A DNA stretch of 64,000 nt from Marinomonas algarum (GTDB lineage Bacteria > Pseudomonadota > Gammaproteobacteria > Pseudomonadales > Marinomonadaceae), in contig NZ_JAJATW010000010.1 of assembly GCF_020532605.1 (NCBI RefSeq), positions 60,178 to 124,177 of the forward strand. Direction: 5' to 3'. The first letter of the stretch is position 1; every line of letters starts with the position of its first letter. Made by a program: the position numbers and the translations under genes. Shown piece after piece: positions 56,680-64,000 of this stretch. A model generated the notes under the pieces. The model was not told the DNA's origin and ran no database searches. It saw only the letters and a program-made list of their open reading frames with translations.

Positions 56680-59138
56680 GTTTTACATTTCGATTAATGC
56701 TTAGGGACATTCGAAGCGGCGATTTGCTGACACTGTTGCTGGCTTTGGTGATTTCAGTCGGCACGGTAACGTCTATTGGTCTGTTTATTGATCGTTTGCA
56801 ACTGTCATTTGAACAGGAGTCCGCCAACTTATTGGCCGCTGATCGCTTAGTGCGTTCGGACGACGCCATTGATACGAGCTGGATTGAACAGGCTTCAAAA
56901 CAAGATTTGCAATTTGCTGAACGGACGTCTTTCACCACCATGATGTTCGCAAATAACGCTTTGCAACTGTCTCAATTGAGCGCAGTGACCGATGATTACC
57001 CGCTAAAAGGCGCCTATTTAGTGGATGAAGCCCTGTTTGGTACAGGGCAAGCATTTACTGGCACACCGGAGCCGGGGACGGTTTGGGTGTCTTCTCGCTT
57101 AGCAAGTCTGTTGAACATTACCCTTGGGGATGCCGTAGAAGTCGGTGATGTTACATTAACGGTCAGTAAGTTTTTGGTGCGCGATCCAGGTTCAACCACG
57201 TCGTCCTTTGCTATTTCGCCAAGAGCGGTCATGAACATGGCAGATCTGGCGGCAACTAATGTCATCATTCCGGGCAGTCGGGTGCGTTACTCTTTGCTTT
57301 TAGCGGGTGATCGTGAAAATTTAACCCAGTATGAAGAATGGCTTTTACCACAATTACAAGAAGGTCAGCGCTGGCGGACACCGACCCAAAAGGGAGATCG
57401 TATTGGCGATACCATTGGGCGTGCAGAATCTTTTTTATTACTGGCCGGGACGTTAGCGGTTGTGATGTCAGGGGTGGCCATGGCTTTGGCATCGGCACGT
57501 TTTGTTAAACGTCATCTAATGCAGGTTGCAATTCTGAAAACATTAGGCGCGACCCCCGCTTTGCTGGGCAAGGTGTTTCTGCAACAACTTGTGGCGTTAT
57601 TTATTGTCGGCGCTCTGGTAGGGTTGGGCACTGGCTGGTTAATACAGGAAGCCATTGCGTCTTTATTGTCGAGTTTGATGTCGACCGCGTTACCGGCGCC
57701 TTCTGTGTCGAGTTTATGGCTCGGCACGGCCACCGGTTTGATTTCAATGTTGGTTTTTTGCCTGCCCTTGATGTCTCACTTAATCAAAATCTCACCGTTG
57801 TCCGTTTTGCAGCCTAACGCAAAAATCGAGTTTAATGGTGTGGTGATTTACATCATTGGTTTTATCGGTATGTACGCTTTGATGTGTTTGTATACCAAAG
57901 GGTTTTTATTGCCCAGTATTATGACCATTGCGATCGCCGGTATTGCCTTGTTAGTTGCTAGTATTGGCTGGATCGCCTTTAAACTCGGTCGTTCTTTAAC
58001 ATCAGGCGCCACCAGCGGCTGGCAAATTGGACTGGCGTCTTTATACCGACGTTTGGTGCCTAATCTCTTTCAACTGCTTGTGTTTACTTTGATTATTATG
58101 CTGACCTTGATCTTGGTCGGGGTTAAGTCGAGCTTAATTGCTGACTGGCAACAGCAATTGCCTGAGGACGCACCCAATCATTATTTGTTTAATGTGCAAG
58201 CGAATCAAATTGAATCCATCAATGAGAAAACTCAAGCGCTGGGTGTGGAACAATCTGATTGGTTTCCTATGGTTCGTGGCCGTGTGGTGGTCGCGAACGA
58301 TGTCACGATCGAATCCATGTACCCAGACGGCCGTGGTGAACCTGAGCTGTATGATCGGGAGCTTAATCTCACTTGGTCAGACAGTATCGGTGAAGGCAAT
58401 GAGCTGGTTGAAGGGGATTTTTCTGCTGAGGGGTTGTCGGTAGAACAACGAGCCGCGACAGAAGCTGGTCTTGAAATGGGTGATGTATTAACGCTGAACA
58501 TTGGCGGTAACCGAGTAACTTTGCCCATTACCTCTATTCGTAAAGTGGATTGGGGGTCTATGCAACCTAACTTCTACCTGATTTTACCGAAAAGTGTTCT
58601 GGAGGATTATCCAGCCAACTTCGTCAGTAGCTGGTATGTCAGTGACAGCAATGCTCAGAACTTTTACCAAACCATGGCCAACTTTCCAACTGTGTCGATC
58701 TTAAATGTGGGCGATGTACTGGAGCAGGTGCAAACCATTATTGGTCAATTATCAAAAGCCATTCAGCTGGTGTTGCTCTGTATTCTCAGTGCGGGGGCGT
58801 TGGTTCTGCTTGCCAGTGTGCGTTCGACGCTGGAAGAGCGTCTTGAAGAAGGGGCCTTGCTGCGAGTATTAGGCGCTAGAGGGGCTTTGGTGCGTCAGGC
58901 GTTGTTGGTAGAGTTTGGTGCTTTAGGGTTTTTTGCGGGGCTCATTGCGGCGGTTGGTGCAGAAGCTTGTCTGTATGGTCTACAGGTATTTGTGTTCAAG
59001 GCGGAGGCCAATTTCCATCCGCTATTATGGTTGCTCGGCCCTGGGATTGGTGTGATGGTGATTACTACCATTGGATTGGTGGCCAGTCGAACGGTGCTAA
59101 AAGTACCGCCCATGCTCCTGCTAAGGGATCTCTCATAG
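56676..59138 (+). CDS. ybbP: ABC transporter permease, YbbP type
   Basis: 820 residues with two FtsX repeats: a membrane helix near 15-38, a large periplasmic domain (40-245), three helices (about 250-365), two further helices near 385-430, another near 460-480, a second periplasmic domain (480-690), and three final helices (690-815). LLRVLGARGALVRQALLVEF and ILKTLGATPALLGKVFLQQ are the matching coupling helices. ATG overlaps the ybbA stop. polB starts seven bases after its stop. Confidence 0.92.
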   Translation: MSFTFRLMLRDIRSGDLLTLLLALVISVGTVTSIGLFIDRLQLSFEQESANLLAADRLVRSDDAIDTSWIEQASKQDLQFAERTSFTTMMFANNALQLSQLSAVTDDYPLKGAYLVDEALFGTGQAFTGTPEPGTVWVSSRLASLLNITLGDAVEVGDVTLTVSKFLVRDPGSTTSSFAISPRAVMNMADLAATNVIIPGSRVRYSLLLAGDRENLTQYEEWLLPQLQEGQRWRTPTQKGDRIGDTIGRAESFLLLAGTLAVVMSGVAMALASARFVKRHLMQVAILKTLGATPALLGKVFLQQLVALFIVGALVGLGTGWLIQEAIASLLSSLMSTALPAPSVSSLWLGTATGLISMLVFCLPLMSHLIKISPLSVLQPNAKIEFNGVVIYIIGFIGMYALMCLYTKGFLLPSIMTIAIAGIALLVASIGWIAFKLGRSLTSGATSGWQIGLASLYRRLVPNLFQLLVFTLIIMLTLILVGVKSSLIADWQQQLPEDAPNHYLFNVQANQIESINEKTQALGVEQSDWFPMVRGRVVVANDVTIESMYPDGRGEPELYDRELNLTWSDSIGEGNELVEGDFSAEGLSVEQRAATEAGLEMGDVLTLNIGGNRVTLPITSIRKVDWGSMQPNFYLILPKSVLEDYPANFVSSWYVSDSNAQNFYQTMANFPTVSILNVGDVLEQVQTIIGQLSKAIQLVLLCILSAGALVLLASVRSTLEERLEEGALLRVLGARGALVRQALLVEFGALGFFAGLIAAVGAEACLYGLQVFVFKAEANFHPLLWLLGPGIGVMVITTIGLVASRTVLKVPPMLLLRDLS

Positions 59139-59145
59139 GTTTTTC

Positions 59146-61533
59146 ATGTTTGTAGAAAAACACGGGTATCTTGTGACTCGCCATGTGCGTGATGTAAATG
59201 GGCAGATTGAGATGAGCCTGTTTATAAAAACGCCAGAAGGTACCGTCAAAGTTTTACCTGATCGACAATTGAGCGTGTTCTTTAGTAATGCGCCGCTGAG
59301 CTTTTTCTATTCTTGTGATAGGACGGTGCCAATAAAGGGCGTGTCCTGGGCGGAGTGCGCTTATCGTTCATTTCAGCATGAGCCTGTGGTGATGGTGCAA
59401 AGTCATAGCCTAATGTTGCACCAGCAAATGGTTAAATTTGTGAAGTCTGCAGGCTACTCGGTGTTTGAAGAAGACATTAAAGCGTCTAACCGTTATCTGA
59501 TGGAGCGTCATATTCGTGGTTCAGTGCGTTTTATTGGTGAGCCGGATGCCAGTCAGCAGACGTTTCGCCAAGCACGTTTAATTGCCGGTGATTGGCAGCC
59601 TGAGTGGCGGGTGTGGTCGTTGGATATAGAGACCTCTGTGTCTACCAATACTTTGTTATCAATTGGTGTTGTGGCACGCGATCAGCGTGTTGTTTTTGTT
59701 GTGTCCTCATCTTCCCATACGTTGTTTGATGCCTCGACGACCGTTGTGTGCTATCCCGATGAAAAGAGTTTACTGCTGGCATTTATGAATTACGTGAAGC
59801 AGTATTCACCTGATATTTTCATCGGCTGGAACTTGATTGGCTTTGATTTGCACTTTATTGATCAACGTTGCCAATCATTGGGTCTACGCCCCGCTTTTGG
59901 CGTCGGCGGAGAGAGTTGGACCATTCGTTCTTCGGAGAATCAGGGCAAATATTTTGCCACGATTCCTGGAAGAGTCGCGTTAGATGGCATTACTCTCTTA
60001 AAAGTGGGCGGTTATCATTTTGAGTCTTACAGTCTGAATAACGTCAGTAAAGAGATTCTTAATGAGGGGAAGCTGTTACAGGGTAGTGAACGTTGGCAGG
60101 AGATTGAACGTCTTCATCAGGAGGATTTACCTGCTTTTGTTGCTTATAACCTGCAAGACTGTGACTTGGTATTGCGGATCTTTGACAAGTTAAAACTCAT
60201 CGAGCTACAACAAACGCGTGTTGATTTAACGGGGATCCCACTAGAGCAAACAGGGGGAGCGGTTGCAGCGTTTGAAAATCAATACCTTCCTCGCCTTCAC
60301 AAAGCAGGCTGGGTGGCGCCAGCATGGCGTGATGAAGATTTTGTTGCCAGCCCTGGTGGCTTTGTTATGTCGTCACGCCCTGGGCTCTATAAAAATGTGT
60401 TGGTGTTCGATTTTAAAAGTTTGTACCCCAGTATTATTCGCACTTTTTACATTGACCCCTTGGCAAGAATCGTTGCTGAAGATGTATCTTCTCATACGGC
60501 TTCTCAGGTGTTTTCGTCGAATACCAGTGATTTGGTTCCTGGTTTTCTAGGAGCCAATTTTGCTCGACATCAGGCGATTTTACCTGAGCTTGTCACCGAG
60601 CTTGCTAATGCCAGAGAAGCGGCAAAGCGCGAGGGCAACAGCATTCTTAGTTATGCCATCAAAATCATTATGAACTCTTTTTATGGTGTTTTAGGCTCCA
60701 ATGTCTGTCGCTTCTATCATGCCGAGTTGGCCAGCTCCATCACCATGCGCGGTCATGAATTATTAGAGCGAACGAAATGTTGGATGGAAGAGAAGGGGGC
60801 TCAGGTGATTTATGGGGATACCGATTCTCTGTTTGTTCGTTTACCAGATGACCCAATTAAAACACCTGAACAACAGGGTAATAACTTACGCGATGATATA
60901 AATCGTCGTTTATCGCAATGGTGTCGTGACTATGCAGGGCTAGATTCGCAGCTAGAGTTGGAGTTTGAACGTATTTATGAGCGCTTTTTTATGCCAACGA
61001 TTAGAGGAACAGACGAGGGCAGTAAAAAGCGTTACGCAGGTAAATCCAAGGGGAAACTGGTGTTTAAAGGGCTAGAGGCGGCACGAACAGATTGGACGCC
61101 ATTGGCTAGGCAGTTCCAACGCACCTTGTTTGAGAAGGTCTTTAACGATGAAAATCCCATTGGCTTCATACAAGACACGATTGATCAGCTTCGAGCAGGA
61201 GCGTTCGATAACCAGTTGGTTTACAGCAAGCAACTTAGTCGTCCTTTGTCTGCTTACACGAAAAATAAACCCCCTCATGTCCGTGCGGCAGCCATGATTG
61301 ATCAAAGGCGTGCCGAACAAGGGTTGCCACTCGAATACAACAAAGGCCGACAGCGTGTTTCTTACCTTTACCAGTCGAGGGGCGTGGTGCCGTTTGAAAG
61401 TGATGAAGATCTGGTTGATCTCGACTATGAGCATTATATTGAAAAACAGCTCGAACCCATTGCTGAAAGTGTTTTGCCGTTTTTCAACACCAACATGACC
61501 AATCTGTTATCGCAACAATTCTCGCTTTTGTAA
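59146..61533 (+). CDS. polB: DNA polymerase II
   Basis: Family B polymerase for translesion and restart synthesis. 795 residues (E. coli 783). Exonuclease motif WSLDIETS (near 158), polymerase motifs DFKSLYPSII (near 422-431), KIIMNSFYGVLGS, and YGDTDSLFVRL (near 556-566). All catalytic Asp are present. In E. coli it is under LexA; no LexA-like box was seen directly before it, and it is seven bases after ybbP, so transcription with ybbAP is likely. Confidence 0.96.
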   Translation: MFVEKHGYLVTRHVRDVNGQIEMSLFIKTPEGTVKVLPDRQLSVFFSNAPLSFFYSCDRTVPIKGVSWAECAYRSFQHEPVVMVQSHSLMLHQQMVKFVKSAGYSVFEEDIKASNRYLMERHIRGSVRFIGEPDASQQTFRQARLIAGDWQPEWRVWSLDIETSVSTNTLLSIGVVARDQRVVFVVSSSSHTLFDASTTVVCYPDEKSLLLAFMNYVKQYSPDIFIGWNLIGFDLHFIDQRCQSLGLRPAFGVGGESWTIRSSENQGKYFATIPGRVALDGITLLKVGGYHFESYSLNNVSKEILNEGKLLQGSERWQEIERLHQEDLPAFVAYNLQDCDLVLRIFDKLKLIELQQTRVDLTGIPLEQTGGAVAAFENQYLPRLHKAGWVAPAWRDEDFVASPGGFVMSSRPGLYKNVLVFDFKSLYPSIIRTFYIDPLARIVAEDVSSHTASQVFSSNTSDLVPGFLGANFARHQAILPELVTELANAREAAKREGNSILSYAIKIIMNSFYGVLGSNVCRFYHAELASSITMRGHELLERTKCWMEEKGAQVIYGDTDSLFVRLPDDPIKTPEQQGNNLRDDINRRLSQWCRDYAGLDSQLELEFERIYERFFMPTIRGTDEGSKKRYAGKSKGKLVFKGLEAARTDWTPLARQFQRTLFEKVFNDENPIGFIQDTIDQLRAGAFDNQLVYSKQLSRPLSAYTKNKPPHVRAAAMIDQRRAEQGLPLEYNKGRQRVSYLYQSRGVVPFESDEDLVDLDYEHYIEKQLEPIAESVLPFFNTNMTNLLSQQFSLL

Positions 61534-61545
61534 GGCAAAAGCGAG
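61521..61545. terminator. Hairpin spanning the polB stop codon
   Basis: CTCGCTTTTG/CAAAAGCGAG (61521-61530 / 61536-61545), the TAA stop lies in the 5-base loop. Between convergent polB and tatD; no T run. Confidence 0.55.
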
Positions 61546-61555
61546 GCGAGTAGTG

Positions 61556-62332
61556 CTAAACCTTGATACCAAAGATACGCTGAGTGTTGGTGGTAGTGGC
61601 CGTATCCAACGCCTCTATTGATATATTTTTGAGCCTAGCCACTTCCGCTGCCACATGGGGCAGATACTTAGGATGATTCTTTTTTGGGCGAGGACGAATG
61701 GTACGCGGCAACAAATAAGGCGCATCCGTTTCCAGCAATAAACGATCTAGAGGAATGTGCGGTATGGCCTTTTGCAGTTCTTCGCCTCGACGCTCATCAC
61801 AGACCCAACCAGTGATGCCGATAGACAACCCCAATGACAAATAGGCTTCTAACTCTGCTCGACTGCCAGTAAAACAATGAATGACGGATGATTGCGCCAG
61901 CGCCGGATGTTTTTTGAGCGTGTTTATCATCTCTTGATGTGCGTCTCTTTCATGCAAGTACAAGGGCAATGCATGCTGCTCTGCTAATTCAATTTGCTGG
62001 TAAAAGGCGATTCGCTGTGCTTCTGGTGAGGAGTAATTCCGGTTAAAATCCAGCCCCGTTTCTCCAACGGCAACCGGTCGAGCGTGTTGAATGAGTTGGT
62101 GATATTCCTCTTGGCTTTGTGTCTGCCATGTTTTTGCTTGATGAGGGTGACAGCCTAGGGTGTTCCATACAGTCGGGTAAGCTTGGCTCAAGGCTTGCGC
62201 CTGCTGACTCTCTTCAAAGTCTGATGCGATACAAATCATGCCGTGCACGCCTTCGCGAGACATGGCGTCTAAGGTACCTTGAACGTCTTCTAAAAAAATC
62301 TTATGGTTAATGTTTACACCAATGTCGATCAT
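61556..62332 (-). CDS. tatD: TatD-type metal-dependent DNase
   Basis: 258 residues, TIM-barrel hydrolase. Starts MIDIGVNINH like E. coli TatD, which also lacks the HxH of YcfH relatives. Other metal and catalytic residues: Glu in VGETGLDFNRNY, His in LYLHERDAHQ, VIHCFTG, and LLETDAPYLLP. It acts in DNA repair and turnover. Confidence 0.93.
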   Translation of the reverse strand: MIDIGVNINHKIFLEDVQGTLDAMSREGVHGMICIASDFEESQQAQALSQAYPTVWNTLGCHPHQAKTWQTQSQEEYHQLIQHARPVAVGETGLDFNRNYSSPEAQRIAFYQQIELAEQHALPLYLHERDAHQEMINTLKKHPALAQSSVIHCFTGSRAELEAYLSLGLSIGITGWVCDERRGEELQKAIPHIPLDRLLLETDAPYLLPRTIRPRPKKNHPKYLPHVAAEVARLKNISIEALDTATTTNTQRIFGIKV

Positions 62333-62446
62333 GACTTTATTCTATCCTTTTTTAGTTAACGCAAAAAAATACTGTAACCGCTAACTGAATACAATATCAT
62401 GGTGTCATTGAATAAACGCCTTAATTAGAAATGTTTGGAGTAGAAT

Positions 62447-63391
62447 ATGGCTGGCATGTTAGACGCTGTAGACCAAAGGACCCAGCTGGTCGGTGAAAAC
62501 CGCTTAGAGCTGTTGATGTTCCAATTGGGCGGCATGCAGATGTTTGCAATAAACGTCTTTAAAGTACAAGAAGTAGTGAAGCTCCCTAAACTAAGTTATA
62601 TGCCACATCGACACAACTCAGTGGCGGGGGTCACGCACTTTCGTGGTCGAACGATTCCTGTTATTGATTTGTCTGAAGCCATTGGCATGCGACCGATTGA
62701 TCGTACCAAGCAGTGCAACCTTATTGTGACGGAATACAACAATACTGTTCAAGGCTTCATGGTGGGTGACGTAGATCGTATTATCAACATGTATTGGAAT
62801 GAAATCCTACCGCCTCCAGACGGTGCCGGACGTCAGCATTATTTAACCGCGATTACCCGTGTCAATGAACGCATTGTGGAAATTATCGATGTTGAAAAAG
62901 TGCTGGCTGAAATTTCTCCCTATGACAGCCGTGTCAGTGACGATGTGATTGATAATGATCTGCTTCAACACGCTGCAGGCCTAGAAGTATTGGTTGTCGA
63001 TGATTCGTCTGTCGGTCTTGGACAATGTCGTTCTACGTTGGACTACATGGGCATTAAGGTGCATGAGGCAACGGACGGCAAACGCGGTCTTGAAAAACTT
63101 AAGAAGTGGGCCGCTGATGGCGAAGACGTTCCGAAGAAACTTTTGATGATGATCACGGATGCAGAAATGCCAGAGATGGACGGTTATCGCCTAACGCGTG
63201 AAGTGCGTGAAGACCCCCGCTTAAAAGACTTGTATATCGTGCTGCATACTTCTTTGAGTGGTAGTTTCAATAAGGCCATGGTTCAGAAGGTGGGTTGTGA
63301 TGATTTCTTATCTAAATTCCAGCCTGATAAATTGGCCTCATTGATTCAAGATCGCATTCGTAGCGTTATTGATCAATCTGAATCATCTTAA
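62447..63391 (+). CDS. cheV: Chemotaxis coupling protein CheV
   Basis: 314 residues: CheW domain (about 15-165, FAINVFKVQEVVKL and FRGRTIPVIDL) joined to a receiver domain (182-305) with phospho-acceptor Asp in MMITDAEMPEMDG (near 239) and Lys in FLSKFQPD. It couples receptors to CheA and can be phosphorylated as a sink. TTGGAG precedes ATG 62447. No other chemotaxis gene is in the window. Confidence 0.95.
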   Translation: MAGMLDAVDQRTQLVGENRLELLMFQLGGMQMFAINVFKVQEVVKLPKLSYMPHRHNSVAGVTHFRGRTIPVIDLSEAIGMRPIDRTKQCNLIVTEYNNTVQGFMVGDVDRIINMYWNEILPPPDGAGRQHYLTAITRVNERIVEIIDVEKVLAEISPYDSRVSDDVIDNDLLQHAAGLEVLVVDDSSVGLGQCRSTLDYMGIKVHEATDGKRGLEKLKKWAADGEDVPKKLLMMITDAEMPEMDGYRLTREVREDPRLKDLYIVLHTSLSGSFNKAMVQKVGCDDFLSKFQPDKLASLIQDRIRSVIDQSESS

Positions 63392-63399
63392 AAGTAAGC

Positions 63400-63437
63400 A
63401 AGAGCACGAACAGTGACACTAAGCTGTTCGTGCTCTT
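63400..63437 (+). terminator. Hairpin after cheV
   Basis: 14-bp perfect stem AAGAGCACGAACAG/CTGTTCGTGCTCTT (63400-63413 / 63424-63437), 10-base loop, short T stretch. Confidence 0.85.
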
Positions 63438-63476
63438 TAAACAGCGGATTTTCGTTTTTTTCAGATCGCCCTTTTT

Positions 63477-63878
63477 ATGTTGGACATCGAACTTCTTTTA
63501 CTTCTGATGACGGTCGGCTGTCTCACCGGTGCGCTTAGTGCTCTGATACGAACGCCGCCCGAACTGATCGCCATTCCTTCACTGGTGTTTTTCCTGCCTC
63601 TTTTGGGTTTATCTATAGACGATACCCTAGTGCCGATTGTGGCGACCTGTATTGTCGCTTTTATTCCTGTATGTCTTTATCGTTGGGTATCCGCCATGCA
63701 AAAGCAGACTGTGGATATGGATCAACTAACAAAGTCTGCATCAGGGGTCGCAATGGGAGCGGTGATTGGCGCACAATTGTTGTCTTTTTCACCTGTCTGG
63801 CTGTTTTATGTTGGCTTTACTGGTATGTCACTCTTCGCTTCTATTGATCTACTTAGGGCTTTTTTTACTAAAATCTGA
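63477..63878 (+). CDS. Half-size TauE/SafE-like membrane protein
   Basis: 133 residues, four likely membrane helices (about 5-25, 35-70, 90-108, 110-130). It resembles one half of the eight-helix TauE/SafE family of sulfur/organic-anion exporters; PPELIAIPSLVFFLPLLG matches the half-site motif. Either it dimerises or it is a small relative. The SD is poor; ATG 63477 is the first in frame. It ends well before the window edge. Confidence 0.7.
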   Translation: MLDIELLLLLMTVGCLTGALSALIRTPPELIAIPSLVFFLPLLGLSIDDTLVPIVATCIVAFIPVCLYRWVSAMQKQTVDMDQLTKSASGVAMGAVIGAQLLSFSPVWLFYVGFTGMSLFASIDLLRAFFTKI

Positions 63879-63891
63879 ATCAGTGACTTTG

Positions 63892-64000
63892 TCAGCGGGT
63901 ACCGCGCAGCTGCGCAAAAGCGGCATCGCTCTTTAAGAATACGACCTCATCCCGAGTTTTATCGCCTTGTATAGCTCTGTTGATCTGATTTCCGACTATG
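63892..64000 (-). CDS. 3' end of an unidentified gene (continues beyond window)
   Basis: On the minus strand one frame is open from the window edge to a TGA at 63892-63894, giving a 35-residue tail (IVGNQINRAIQGD ... FLKSDAAFAQLRGTR). Composition is protein-like, but the segment is too short to name. Confidence 0.4.
   Translation of the reverse strand, partial: IVGNQINRAIQGDKTRDEVVFLKSDAAFAQLRGTR

Noticed and set aside
1..64000. Mobile elements, CRISPR arrays, prophage or defence islands
   Set aside because: No transposase, integrase, phage or defence gene and no regularly spaced repeat array was seen; the gene content is housekeeping.

Overview
The window is a stretch of chromosome from a free-living gammaproteobacterium. 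I infer an Oceanospirillales-type marine organism close to Marinomonas. The reasons are moderate base composition, a Pseudomonas-like biosynthetic ornithine decarboxylase, the order ruvCAB-tolQRAB-pal-cpoB-tRNA-Lys-nadA, a divergent tesA/ybbAP pair, and a permease of the DUF3360 kind known mostly from marine gammaproteobacteria. It is gene-dense, with about 60 protein genes and two tRNA genes. No insertion sequence, prophage, CRISPR array, integrase or rRNA was seen, and no stretch longer than 300 bases lacks a gene.

Layout. 1-9900: end of murI, a long FabH-like ketoacyl synthase, pgm, a spermidine-synthase-like gene, ydiJ, a PLP deaminase-like gene and nadK. 9950-16550: glpG, the coupled DUF1315/DUF2797 pair, pepN and a coiled-coil lipoprotein. 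16690-22080: metH, cobO (both linked to cobalamin), a RidA protein and a lone cNMP-binding domain. 22300-29600: ABC-F ybiT, a MOSC protein, speC, a split YeeE/YedE pair, a TerB protein, sodB and a membrane coiled-coil protein. 29800-34330: cysDN, then an iron-linked block (siderophore-interacting protein, MarR regulator, GreA/B-like protein) around a good Fur-box candidate. 34520-44680: aspS, ruvCAB, the tol-pal operon, two identical tRNA-Lys genes and nadA. 44950-53560: DUF3360 permease, PhoD-like hydrolase, a four-gene block of outer-membrane barrel, YgiW-like protein, response regulator and histidine kinase, then a thioesterase, a degenerate GGDEF protein and YciH. 53640-64000: truC, a hydroxyacid dehydrogenase, tesA, ybbA/ybbP, polB, tatD, cheV, a half-size TauE/SafE protein and the edge of one more minus-strand gene.

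Genes that work together: metH uses cobalamin and cobO adenosylates corrinoids; cysDN makes APS; ruvCAB process Holliday junctions behind a LexA-like box; TolQRAB-Pal-CpoB maintain the envelope during division; the RR/HK pair lies in one direction with an outer-membrane barrel and a YgiW-like OB-fold protein, as in ygiW-qseBC of enterics.

The most unusual signals are outside the proteins. Bases 8830-8958, just upstream of nadK, can fold into a three-way junction of three independent stems. Two other long imperfect inverted repeats lie in the ydiJ/deaminase divergent region (7700-7766) and directly before pgm (1849-1910). A 14-base tandem repeat precedes the ketoacyl synthase. The C-terminus of CysN looks like a decayed APS-kinase domain. 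All pairings were found by eye; no folding or database search was run.
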